A program made the position numbers and the translations under genes. From JBAXTU01 sp037130015 (lineage in GTDB: Bacteria > Patescibacteriota > Patescibacteriia > 2-01-FULL-39-33): a stretch of 64,000 nt of DNA. Shown one piece after another: positions 24,214 to 31,689 of this stretch (positions are counted from its first letter, which is position 1; each line of letters begins with the position of its first letter). The notes under the pieces are model-generated. The model was given only the letters and a program-made list of their open reading frames with translations. It ran no database searches and was not told where the DNA came from. The stretch lies in contig JBAXTU010000002.1 in NCBI GenBank assembly GCA_037130015.1, positions 1 to 64,000 of the forward strand, written 5' to 3'.

Positions 24214-25200
24214 CTACAACCTCGCCACGGAACGAAACCCATCGCAGGAAACCCGATAGTCGGGATTGACCCTGTCCAAGTACGGCCGGCGAAAGCTGCG
24301 GTACCAGTCGAAATCCGGAACATGGCCGGACACAAATTGTCCGACCAAATAATTAGCTTTGCCCTTGCCTTGATAGTCATCTATGGCGGTATGGTCTTCT
24401 TGCAGATGAGTCAGCCAATCAGAGAGAGCGGCTTCAGGGGTGAGGCCTTGTTCGTTTTGATATTGAGGATTTGTTTGCAGGGCTTTGAGGTAATCTTTGG
24501 GAGATTGATTGGCTTCAAACTGTTTACGGCCATTGATGGTTTGGCCCTTGCCTTCGGCCGGCAAATCAGGGAGGTTTTCTAGGAGGAGGAATTGCCAAGC
24601 ATTAGACGGATCTTGTTTAAGGAGTTCGCTTTTGTATTTACCACCTCGCTGATCTTTGGTCTGGCCGTCGTAATTGGTGACTTGGTATTCCATTTGCTTG
24701 TCTGGATCTGTCTGAGGATTGTCGCATTGGATGAGATCTTGCCAAATGTAGAGAGGATCTTCGGTGTTGAGCTCTAGCGTGGAGTCATCTGTGGCTTTAA
24801 TACCTGATTCCTGGTGGACTTTAAGCAAGGTTTCTTTGTACCTCTGGATTTGGATGGAAAGAGGCAGAGCAAAAGGCACGAGGCGAAGCTGGGTAAAGCC
24901 TTGTTCTGCTTTCTTTTCAATTATCTTTCTTTTTTCTGGGTCTTTAAGTTTGTTTAAGATGTCTTCATAGCTTGGCAAGCTGTATTCCTGGCCATCAACG
25001 CCAACAATTCCCTGCTCGGGCATATATCTGTCTTTGTCTGGATCAACGGGAAAGTTTTCCAATAGGCCTGTTTGGTAGAGAACTTTTATTTGGGCTAGGT
25101 ATTGGTCGTGTAAGTGGAGACGTTCGGCAAGAGCTTCAATGGCTTCTTGGCCATGGTCTTGCTGTTCTGTTTGGGATTTGCGACGTTCGGGAGAGGGCAT
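24214..25200 (-). CDS. DGR target protein with C-terminal variable region, copy 1
   Basis: 328 residues. The N-terminal two thirds are charged and helical without a signal peptide or membrane segment (MPSPERRKSQTEQQDHGQEA; YKETLLKVHQESGIKATDD). The C-terminal part has the C-type-lectin-like layout of DGR targets: ALSDWLTHLQEDHTAIDDYQ, NYLVGQFVSGHVPDFDWYRS and the closing DGFRSVARL, close to the GFRxVR ending of known targets. Eleven of 12 template asparagines are replaced here (Asp, Tyr, Ser, Phe, Val, Cys). The ligand is unknown and the location uncertain; export by a non-classical route cannot be excluded. Confidence 0.88.
   Translation of the reverse strand: MPSPERRKSQTEQQDHGQEAIEALAERLHLHDQYLAQIKVLYQTGLLENFPVDPDKDRYMPEQGIVGVDGQEYSLPSYEDILNKLKDPEKRKIIEKKAEQGFTQLRLVPFALPLSIQIQRYKETLLKVHQESGIKATDDSTLELNTEDPLYIWQDLIQCDNPQTDPDKQMEYQVTNYDGQTKDQRGGKYKSELLKQDPSNAWQFLLLENLPDLPAEGKGQTINGRKQFEANQSPKDYLKALQTNPQYQNEQGLTPEAALSDWLTHLQEDHTAIDDYQGKGKANYLVGQFVSGHVPDFDWYRSFRRPYLDRVNPDYRVSCDGFRSVARL
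24220..24335 (-). repeat. DGR variable repeat VR1
   Basis: Counterpart of the TR at an offset of 383 bases, at the 3' end of target copy 1. It differs from the TR at 18 adenine positions between 24220 and 24333 and encodes SGHVPDFDWYRSFRRPYLDR and so on. It ends two codons before the stop codon. Confidence 0.92.
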
Positions 25201-25242
25201 AAGAAGATTAAATTAAGACTTTAAATTGCAATTTTATTTATT

Positions 25243-25308
25243 TTAAAAACCCACATATTCAATTTCTTCCATCAGCTGAATACCAAAATGATCTCGCACT
25301 TTTTGTTT
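25243..25308 (-). pseudogene. 3' fragment of murB carried by the duplication
   Basis: Reads the last 22 codons of MurB (ending MEEIEYVGF, stop at 25243-25245), identical to 26541-26606. It is a by-product of the 1,298-bp tandem duplication and is not a functional gene. The rest of 25201-25511 is the duplicated target flank, with no other gene seen. Confidence 0.88.
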
Positions 25309-25511
25309 TCCGCTCATACGCGAGGTTTTATGAAAAATAAATTATGTAAAGCTGGCAAATACCATATTAGCCAAAATGCTTAACAATAATTTGTTGCGGT
25401 TGCACGGTCCGAGCCGCGTGGCTATACCCCGCTGGAAATAATTTTCCCCGTCAAAGGATCAAAACTAAAATTAAAATAAAATTTAAATTCTAAAATCCAA
25501 AAGACAACCAG

Positions 25512-26498
25512 CTACAACCTCGCCACGGAACGAAACCCATCGCAGGAAACCCGATAGTCGGGATTGACCCTGTCCAAGTACGGCCGGCGAAAGCTGCGGT
25601 ACCAGTCGAAATCCGGAACATGGCCGGACACAAATTGTCCGACCAAATAATTAGCTTTGCCCTTGCCTTGATAGTCATCTATGGCGGTATGGTCTTCTTG
25701 CAGATGAGTCAGCCAATCAGAGAGAGCGGCTTCAGGGGTGAGGCCTTGTTCGTTTTGATATTGAGGATTTGTTTGCAGGGCTTTGAGGTAATCTTTGGGA
25801 GATTGATTGGCTTCAAACTGTTTACGGCCATTGATGGTTTGGCCCTTGCCTTCGGCCGGCAAATCAGGGAGGTTTTCTAGGAGGAGGAATTGCCAAGCAT
25901 TAGACGGATCTTGTTTAAGGAGTTCGCTTTTGTATTTACCACCTCGCTGATCTTTGGTCTGGCCGTCGTAATTGGTGACTTGGTATTCCATTTGCTTGTC
26001 TGGATCTGTCTGAGGATTGTCGCATTGGATGAGATCTTGCCAAATGTAGAGAGGATCTTCGGTGTTGAGCTCTAGCGTGGAGTCATCTGTGGCTTTAATA
26101 CCTGATTCCTGGTGGACTTTAAGCAAGGTTTCTTTGTACCTCTGGATTTGGATGGAAAGAGGCAGAGCAAAAGGCACGAGGCGAAGCTGGGTAAAGCCTT
26201 GTTCTGCTTTCTTTTCAATTATCTTTCTTTTTTCTGGGTCTTTAAGTTTGTTTAAGATGTCTTCATAGCTTGGCAAGCTGTATTCCTGGCCATCAACGCC
26301 AACAATTCCCTGCTCGGGCATATATCTGTCTTTGTCTGGATCAACGGGAAAGTTTTCCAATAGGCCTGTTTGGTAGAGAACTTTTATTTGGGCTAGGTAT
26401 TGGTCGTGTAAGTGGAGACGTTCGGCAAGAGCTTCAATGGCTTCTTGGCCATGGTCTTGCTGTTCTGTTTGGGATTTGCGACGTTCGGGAGAGGGCAT
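25512..26498 (-). CDS. DGR target protein with C-terminal variable region, copy 2
   Basis: Identical in all 328 residues to copy 1, including the variable region. It starts 42 bases after the murB stop, with no terminator between, so it is probably expressed from the mraY-murB operon. If retrohoming had acted since duplication, the two variable regions should differ; they do not, which points to a very recent duplication, an inactive reverse transcriptase, or an assembly duplication. Confidence 0.86.
   Translation of the reverse strand: MPSPERRKSQTEQQDHGQEAIEALAERLHLHDQYLAQIKVLYQTGLLENFPVDPDKDRYMPEQGIVGVDGQEYSLPSYEDILNKLKDPEKRKIIEKKAEQGFTQLRLVPFALPLSIQIQRYKETLLKVHQESGIKATDDSTLELNTEDPLYIWQDLIQCDNPQTDPDKQMEYQVTNYDGQTKDQRGGKYKSELLKQDPSNAWQFLLLENLPDLPAEGKGQTINGRKQFEANQSPKDYLKALQTNPQYQNEQGLTPEAALSDWLTHLQEDHTAIDDYQGKGKANYLVGQFVSGHVPDFDWYRSFRRPYLDRVNPDYRVSCDGFRSVARL
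25518..25633 (-). repeat. DGR variable repeat VR2
   Basis: Identical to VR1 (offset 1,298) and therefore also 18 adenine-position differences from the TR. Confidence 0.92.
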
Positions 26499-26540
26499 AA
26501 GAAGATTAAATTAAGACTTTAAATTGCAATTTTATTTATT

Positions 26541-27572
26541 TTAAAAACCCACATATTCAATTTCTTCCATCAGCTGAATACCAAAATGATCTCGCACTTT
26601 TTGTTTGATAATAGAAACAAGCATAATAATGTTTTCAGCTGTGGCTGTGCCATTATTAATAATAAAACCAGCATGGCCATAGGAAACACTGGCGCCCCCA
26701 ATACTTTTGCCTTTTAAATTCAGCTGATCAATCAGCCATGACGCTGGAATTTTTTTGAACTTAATAAATTCTTCGGGAAAGGCCGGAAATTTATTTTTAA
26801 ATTCTTTTACTTCTTTTTCAGTCAGAACAACATTTTTAAAAATACTGCCGGCGCAATAACCACATTCCTCTTGGCCTTCAATTTTAATGGCCAAGGCCAT
26901 TTTAGCTGATCTTTCTCTGGCAATTTTTTTCATTCTTTCTTTGGCCTCCAATAATTCTTGGTCATTGCCTCGCTTTAATTTAAAAGTAGCAGAAATAATA
27001 ATATCATGATTACCATTAGCTTTAAAAATAGACTCACGATAATCAAAATGACAATCTTTATTTTTTAATTCTTTAATTTTTCCATTTCGCAGTACTGTCA
27101 CGCTTTCCACACTATCACCTGTCGCACCGCCATAAGCACCAGCATTGCCACGCACGGCTCCGCCAATAGTACCTGGCACACCAACAGCCCATTCTAGCCC
27201 AATCAAACCCGCACCCAATGATTCACCAACAGACTTTGACAAAAAAGCGCCAGCATCACACTCAAGACCTTCTTCTTTTCTTTTTACCTTACTCATCAAC
27301 AACCTAATAACCAAACCATCAAAGCCAGTATTACTGACTAAAACATTACTACCACCACCCATTACAAAAACAGAAATTTGTTTTTTTTCAGCCCACTGAC
27401 AGATTATCTCTAATTCTTCCACAGATTGAATGAGGGCAAAATATTTAGCCGGACCACCTATGCGAAAAGTCGTGTGTTGAGACAATATCTGATTTTCTTT
27501 AAAACGATCTCCCAATAAATCTTTTATTTTTTGCAATTGTTCCATATTACTTTTTCTTTTTATTTCTGACAT
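26541..27572 (-). CDS. murB: UDP-N-acetylenolpyruvoylglucosamine reductase
   Basis: FAD- and NADPH-dependent enzyme that makes UDP-MurNAc, the second step after MurA. Family motifs: HTTFRIGGPAKYFA, VMGGGSNVLVSNTGFDGLVIRL, GLEWAVGVPGTIGGAVRGNAG and a late CGYCAGSIFKN with the catalytic-type serine, then GGASVSYGHAGFIINNG. The ATG at 27572 has GGAGG 12 bases upstream; an internal ATG at 27545 (MEQLQK) one base after the stop of the small upstream ORF is equally possible. Length is then 343 or 334 residues. Confidence 0.94.
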   Translation of the reverse strand: MSEIKRKSNMEQLQKIKDLLGDRFKENQILSQHTTFRIGGPAKYFALIQSVEELEIICQWAEKKQISVFVMGGGSNVLVSNTGFDGLVIRLLMSKVKRKEEGLECDAGAFLSKSVGESLGAGLIGLEWAVGVPGTIGGAVRGNAGAYGGATGDSVESVTVLRNGKIKELKNKDCHFDYRESIFKANGNHDIIISATFKLKRGNDQELLEAKERMKKIARERSAKMALAIKIEGQEECGYCAGSIFKNVVLTEKEVKEFKNKFPAFPEEFIKFKKIPASWLIDQLNLKGKSIGGASVSYGHAGFIINNGTATAENIIMLVSIIKQKVRDHFGIQLMEEIEYVGF

Positions 27573-27705
27573 AATAATTATTAACCTCCATGACTTTTTT
27601 TTGGGCAGAAAAACCACTACCCTGAACTTTTTTCTTTTTTATCTTTCCCTTTTCAAATTTATCAGACAAAGCGTCAAAATCAATTTTATTCTTTATATTA
27701 GCCAT
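27547..27705 (-). CDS. 52-residue basic protein upstream of and overlapping murB
   Basis: Reads MANIKNKIDFDALSDKFEKG, then a Lys-rich stretch and ends in NNYYVRNKKKK. It stops one base before the internal murB ATG at 27545, in an arrangement typical of translational coupling. Strongly basic (more than a third Lys/Arg). It has no recognised family; it might be a nucleic-acid or ribosome-binding peptide, or simply a leader for murB. Moderate confidence that it is expressed. Confidence 0.45.
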   Translation of the reverse strand: MANIKNKIDFDALSDKFEKGKIKKKKVQGSGFSAQKKVMEVNNYYVRNKKKK

Positions 27706-27730
27706 ATAACTAATTATTTATTTTAGCCTC

Positions 27731-27759
27731 TTGACATTTTTACTGTCTTGCCTTATAAT
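27731..27759 (+). promoter_or_regulatory. Sigma70-type promoter of the zinc-ribbon gene
   Basis: TTGACA and TATAAT separated by 17 bases, 67 bases before the ATG. A short inverted repeat (TTTAGA/TCTAAA) lies in the untranslated leader. Confidence 0.75.
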
Positions 27760-27826
27760 TTTTTCAGCATTTAGATACTGTGTCTAAAATGATAATGGTT
27801 CTTTAAACTAAATTAGGAGACGAATA

Positions 27827-28003
27827 ATGGAATACAAAAGATGTTCAAAATGCAATATGAATTTTCCAACCGATTCCAGTTTTTGCTCAAACTGCGGAAC
27901 AGACAATCTCACCCATGGAATATCCCCAGCCTGCCCCCAATGCAAAGAAATATATATTGAGGAATCAAACTTCTGCACTCAGTGTGGCTACAAACTCAAA
28001 TAG
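27827..28003 (+). CDS. 58-residue double zinc-ribbon protein
   Basis: Reads MEYKRCSKCNMNFPTDSSFC and on, with two zinc-ribbon units: C-x2-C...C-x2-C (C6, C9, C20, C23) and C-x2-C...C-x2-C (C36, C39, C50, C53). Both are of the small bacterial zinc-ribbon type often fused to other domains but here free-standing. The gene has a strong promoter, an AGGAG site 7 bases before the ATG and a terminator. It lies on the opposite strand between murC and murB and thus interrupts the mur operon. Function unknown. Confidence 0.82.
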   Translation: MEYKRCSKCNMNFPTDSSFCSNCGTDNLTHGISPACPQCKEIYIEESNFCTQCGYKLK

Positions 28004-28025
28004 AATTTATTTGCAGGCAACACAC

Positions 28026-28055
28026 GCTCCGGCCAAAAAACCGGGGCTTTTTATT
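28026..28055 (+). terminator. Intrinsic terminator of the zinc-ribbon gene
   Basis: GCTCCGG and CCGGGGC stem (one G-U pair), A-rich loop, followed by a T-rich run that overlaps the end of murC on the other strand. Confidence 0.8.
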
Positions 28056-29436
28056 TTATCAAATTCTTGGCTGTTTCATAAATATTGCCAGCACCCATTA
28101 TCATTAATACGTCAAAATCGCCTGACATCTTTCTTATTAAATTTTCAGTCGTTATTAAATCGCCTCCATAAATAGCCGACACGCCATTTTTCTTTATAGC
28201 CTCAACTAATTTTTCGCTACTTATATCAAAATCTTTTGGATTTTCACGGCCCTCAACATAAAAAATATCAGAAATAATCACGTTGTCTGCGCCCACAAAA
28301 CTTTTGGCAAAAGCGTCAAAAAAATTCTTGGTACGATTATACTGATGGGGCTGAAAAACAAACAAGATTTTTTTGCCACTAAAAAATTCTTTAACAGCTG
28401 TTATATTTTTTAAAATAGCATCTGGCGTGTGCGCATAATCAGCAATAATTTCTGCGTTTCCCAAAAATCCCAAACGTTCAAATCTCCTCCAAGCGCCATT
28501 AAAATCTGCTAATGATTTTTTAATAATCTCCCAATCAATGTTAAAAATCCTAGCCACAACTATAGAAGCGAGCGCATTATAAACATTAAATTTTCCCGGA
28601 ATTTTTAAGCTGAAATTACCAGCCAAATCATTAGCCACAAAAACATCAAAATATTGCCGGCCATTTTCTGTATTAGCGCAAACAGCTTTGAAATCAGAAT
28701 CATTGTCTATACCAAAAGAAAATTTCTTGGCAGAAACATTCTTAGCAACTACGATTGAATTATTATTGTCATTATTAATAATAACAAAACCACTAGCTGG
28801 AATTTTTTTTAAATATGACTCAAAAGCTGAAATATAATCTGATTGATCATGAAAATAATCCAAATGATCCAGCCCGATATTAGTCACCACTGCCACGTTC
28901 GGATTGTAATTATCAAAAGCTCGGCGATATTCATCACTCTCAAAAACAAAATATTTTGAGTTTCCAAGCCTGGCATTGCCTTCTAAAAAATCAGCTTGAC
29001 TGCCCAGCACCACGGTCGGGTCAAGGCCGGCCGATATAAAAATTTTAGCGATCATGGCTGTGGTCGTGGTTTTACCATCCGTCCCAGATACCCCTATGGG
29101 GTATTTATCTTGTATAAGCAATCCTAGCAACTGAGGATAAGAAATTAATCTTAAACCCAAACTTTCAGCTTTAATTCTTTCCAAATTATCAACAGGCACG
29201 GCTACGCTATAAACCACTAATTCTGCATCATTAACAAGATTACTTTCCAACTGAGGAACTTTTATTTCAATCCCCTCACCCCTAAGGCTTGCAATTACTT
29301 CGCTCTCTGACGCATCACTGCCATAAACATCTTTTCCAAGTCGTTTCAAAATTCTGGCCGTGGCCGAAATGCCGATACCGCCAATGCCGATAAAATAAAT
29401 TTTATTTATATTTTTTAAATCAATATTGTCTTTCAT
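28051..29436 (-). CDS. murC: UDP-N-acetylmuramate--L-alanine ligase
   Basis: Mur ligase that adds the first amino acid to UDP-MurNAc. 461 residues: nucleotide loop FIGIGGIGISATA at the start, P-loop GVSGTDGKTTTTAMIA, central VFESDEYRRAF and TNIGLDHLDYF, and C-terminal ADYAHTPDAI and FQPHQYNRTKNFFDAF, which is typical of MurC. It is four bases from murG and complete. Confidence 0.96.
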   Translation of the reverse strand: MKDNIDLKNINKIYFIGIGGIGISATARILKRLGKDVYGSDASESEVIASLRGEGIEIKVPQLESNLVNDAELVVYSVAVPVDNLERIKAESLGLRLISYPQLLGLLIQDKYPIGVSGTDGKTTTTAMIAKIFISAGLDPTVVLGSQADFLEGNARLGNSKYFVFESDEYRRAFDNYNPNVAVVTNIGLDHLDYFHDQSDYISAFESYLKKIPASGFVIINNDNNNSIVVAKNVSAKKFSFGIDNDSDFKAVCANTENGRQYFDVFVANDLAGNFSLKIPGKFNVYNALASIVVARIFNIDWEIIKKSLADFNGAWRRFERLGFLGNAEIIADYAHTPDAILKNITAVKEFFSGKKILFVFQPHQYNRTKNFFDAFAKSFVGADNVIISDIFYVEGRENPKDFDISSEKLVEAIKKNGVSAIYGGDLITTENLIRKMSGDFDVLMIMGAGNIYETAKNLIK

Positions 29437-29439
29437 AAA

Positions 29440-30507
29440 TTAATCTTTTCTAGTTAATCCCAAAAGCAAACTAGCAATCTTGTCCGCGCCATCTGGTGGC
29501 ACCAATTTAGAAATATTACGTGATAAATTTTCTCTCTCCGGAGCGCTAAAAAGCAATTCTTTTATCATGGATATAAAAATTTCACTATTTAATGATTCTT
29601 GCGACAAAACCATAACCGCATTATTTTTTTGGAAATACTGAGCGTTTAATTCTTGATGTCCAGGAATAGGAATAACAATGGCTGGTTTGGCCATAACTGC
29701 TAATTCGCATAGTGATGACATGCCAGATCTACTAACCACCAAATCAGCGGCACAAAAAGCCTCAACTGTTTCATTGGTCAAAAATTCAAACTGATGATAA
29801 TTTTCAGCCTCGGCTTGATTTTTTTTGCCAACACCAGTAATGTGCATCACTTGGCAAAACTGCAACAACTCTGCCAATGATTTTTCCACAGTTTCATTTA
29901 TTTTATTGGCTCCAGTACCACCACCCATAATCAACACAGTTGGCAAAGAATCACTGAGACCAAATATTTTTTTAGCTTCTGTTTTTTCGCAAACACTAAA
30001 TTCCTCACGCACTGCATTGCCAGTAAAAACAGTTTTACCTTGGCCATAATCACGTAGTGACGGTTCAAAAGATATAGTGATAGTATTGGCGGTGTTGGCC
30101 ATTAACTTGTTGGCAAGTCCAGCCAAAATATCCTGCTGATGAATCAAAACCCGACGACCCAAAATAGTTGCAGCCCATGTGACGGGCACACCAGCAAAAC
30201 TGCCGGCGATCATAATAGCATCTGGCTTGAATTTTAAAATAATAATAATTGACTGAAAAAAAGCGAATACAACTTTAAAGGGATCAATAAAATTTTTCCA
30301 TGAAAAATAACGTCTAAGTTTGCCAGAAACAATAACCTTAAACGGTATCTTATAACTCTCTACGGCTGTTTTTTCCGGTCCTTGACTGGTGCCTAAAAAA
30401 AGAAACTCCGTATCTGGCTTAATTTTTTTTATTTTTTGATAAACAGCTATTAAAGGACTCACTGAGCCCATAGTACCACCACCAACTAGCAATATTTTTA
30501 TTTTCAT
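29440..30507 (-). CDS. murG: Lipid II synthase (GlcNAc transferase) MurG
   Basis: Peripheral membrane glycosyltransferase (GT28) that converts lipid I to lipid II. 355 residues. The N-terminal glycine loop reads GGGTMGSVSPLIAV, whereas most bacteria have GGTGGHxxPA; I recall similar loops in other Patescibacteria. The C-terminal nucleotide-sugar site is present: LIMGGGTGANKINE, ITGVGKKNQ, VSRSGMSSLCELAVMAKPAIVIPIPG. It is in the mraY-murD-ftsW-murG-murC order. Confidence 0.94.
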   Translation of the reverse strand: MKIKILLVGGGTMGSVSPLIAVYQKIKKIKPDTEFLFLGTSQGPEKTAVESYKIPFKVIVSGKLRRYFSWKNFIDPFKVVFAFFQSIIIILKFKPDAIMIAGSFAGVPVTWAATILGRRVLIHQQDILAGLANKLMANTANTITISFEPSLRDYGQGKTVFTGNAVREEFSVCEKTEAKKIFGLSDSLPTVLIMGGGTGANKINETVEKSLAELLQFCQVMHITGVGKKNQAEAENYHQFEFLTNETVEAFCAADLVVSRSGMSSLCELAVMAKPAIVIPIPGHQELNAQYFQKNNAVMVLSQESLNSEIFISMIKELLFSAPERENLSRNISKLVPPDGADKIASLLLGLTRKD

Positions 30508-30519
30508 ATCCTTAATCTT

Positions 30520-31689
30520 TTAATTATTTTCAACTTGTTTTGATATATTAACTAAAATTCCGGCCGCTGCCAAGCACATCATCAAACTGGTACCGCCATA
30601 AGAAATAAATGGCAAAGGCACGCCGGTCAGTGGCACTATGGCCACAATGGCGCCTATATTCAAAAAAGACTGTATAATAAACCAGCTAATAATACCAATG
30701 GAGAGCAAACGGCCGAATTGATCAGGACAATGCAAAGCATTTTTTAAAACCCTCAAAACAATCATAACCAACAGAATAATAAAAGCTGTGGCTATAAAAA
30801 AACCAAACTCCTCGGAGACAATGGCAAAAATTGAATCACCTGTCACTTCTGGCAAATAAGCAAATTTTTGCCGGCTATGCCCAAAACCCAAGCCAAACAA
30901 ACGGCCAGAACCGACAGCTAGAAGCGCTTGATTAATATGATAACCAATGCCCAGTGGCTCTAATTCAGGATGCAAAAAAATAGTAAGGCGCTGGGCGCGA
31001 TAAGGCGCCATTTTTATCAGCATCCAAATTCCAAATGCCCCGGCCACAGACAGCCACGACAAATGTTTCCAACTACCACCAGCCACAAAATACACAACTA
31101 GTGAAGTAGCCGCAATAATAGACATGGTGCCCATATCTGGTTCAAGCATAATAAGCAAAGTAATAATACCCAAAACAAAAATAAACGGCAAAAAACCTGT
31201 GTTAAAATCCTTTAGATGTTGCACCTTGCGAGAAGACAACCAAGAAACCAAATAAATCAAAAAAGTCAGTTTGACTACTTCTGATGGTTGTAATGAATAG
31301 CCGAAAAAATTAATCCAACTTTTGGCCGTACCATAGCCAGCACCAATACCAGGCATAAAAACCAAAGCCAATAATATAATACTAACTGCTAAAAACGGCA
31401 CAGCCAGAGATTTTAGACGATAATAATTGAGACGGGAAAAAATAACAAATAATAATAGCCCCGGCAATAAACCGAATATAATCTGATGTTTAACATGCCA
31501 ATAACCATCATTAAATCTTTGCAAGCCCACGGCCACGCCAGCCGAAGACAAAATAGCCAAACCAAATAATGTTAAAATAGCAAACAGACAAACCAAATAC
31601 CAATCAGGCTGTCCGGCATCATGACCACTGACCACGTCTTTTATCCAAGCTTTGGCTTTTTGGCGTAAATTTTTTAAATCAAATTTCAT
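30520..31689 (-). CDS. ftsW: Septal peptidoglycan polymerase / lipid II flippase-family protein FtsW
   Basis: SEDS-family glycosyltransferase that polymerises glycan strands together with a class B PBP. 389 residues with about ten membrane helices, the conserved NFFGYSLQPSEVVKLTFLIYL, LIMLEPDMGT, GYHINQALLAVGSGRLFGLGFGHSRQKFAYLPE and the terminal VPLPFISYGGTSLMMCLAAAGIL. The position between murD and murG favours FtsW over RodA. It overlaps murD by one base. Confidence 0.95.
   Translation of the reverse strand: MKFDLKNLRQKAKAWIKDVVSGHDAGQPDWYLVCLFAILTLFGLAILSSAGVAVGLQRFNDGYWHVKHQIIFGLLPGLLLFVIFSRLNYYRLKSLAVPFLAVSIILLALVFMPGIGAGYGTAKSWINFFGYSLQPSEVVKLTFLIYLVSWLSSRKVQHLKDFNTGFLPFIFVLGIITLLIMLEPDMGTMSIIAATSLVVYFVAGGSWKHLSWLSVAGAFGIWMLIKMAPYRAQRLTIFLHPELEPLGIGYHINQALLAVGSGRLFGLGFGHSRQKFAYLPEVTGDSIFAIVSEEFGFFIATAFIILLVMIVLRVLKNALHCPDQFGRLLSIGIISWFIIQSFLNIGAIVAIVPLTGVPLPFISYGGTSLMMCLAAAGILVNISKQVENN

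Larger units (their letters stand above)
24004..25301. repeat. Tandem duplication, copy 1 (1,298 bp)
   Basis: Identical, as far as read, to 25302-26599. The unit contains 210 bases of target-gene downstream sequence, the whole target gene, its upstream spacer and the last 59 bases of the murB end. The boundary heptamer TTTGTTT occurs at 24004, 25302 and 26600, while flanking bases differ, so the duplication joined at a 7-bp microhomology. Confidence 0.93.
22528..26498. mobile_element. Diversity-generating retroelement cassette
   Basis: The cassette contains reverse transcriptase (minus), avd-like gene (plus), template repeat (minus orientation) and two identical target genes with variable repeats (minus). 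The 888-residue coupled gene at 19860-22526 may belong to it. It sits between hpf and murB, within what is in other genomes the continuous dcw region or its flank. Over 23837-23950 every TR/VR mismatch is at a TR adenine, the defining DGR pattern. Confidence 0.92.
25302..26599. repeat. Tandem duplication, copy 2 (1,298 bp)
   Basis: Second copy of 24004-25301. Its right end continues into intact murB, so this copy holds the original upstream junction, while copy 1 holds the original downstream junction with the TR region. I found no mismatch between the copies by reading. Confidence 0.93.

Noticed and set aside
24220..26498. Insertion sequence or transposon as the cause of the duplication
   Set aside because: No transposase, terminal inverted repeat or target-site duplication; the boundaries are a 7-bp microhomology only.
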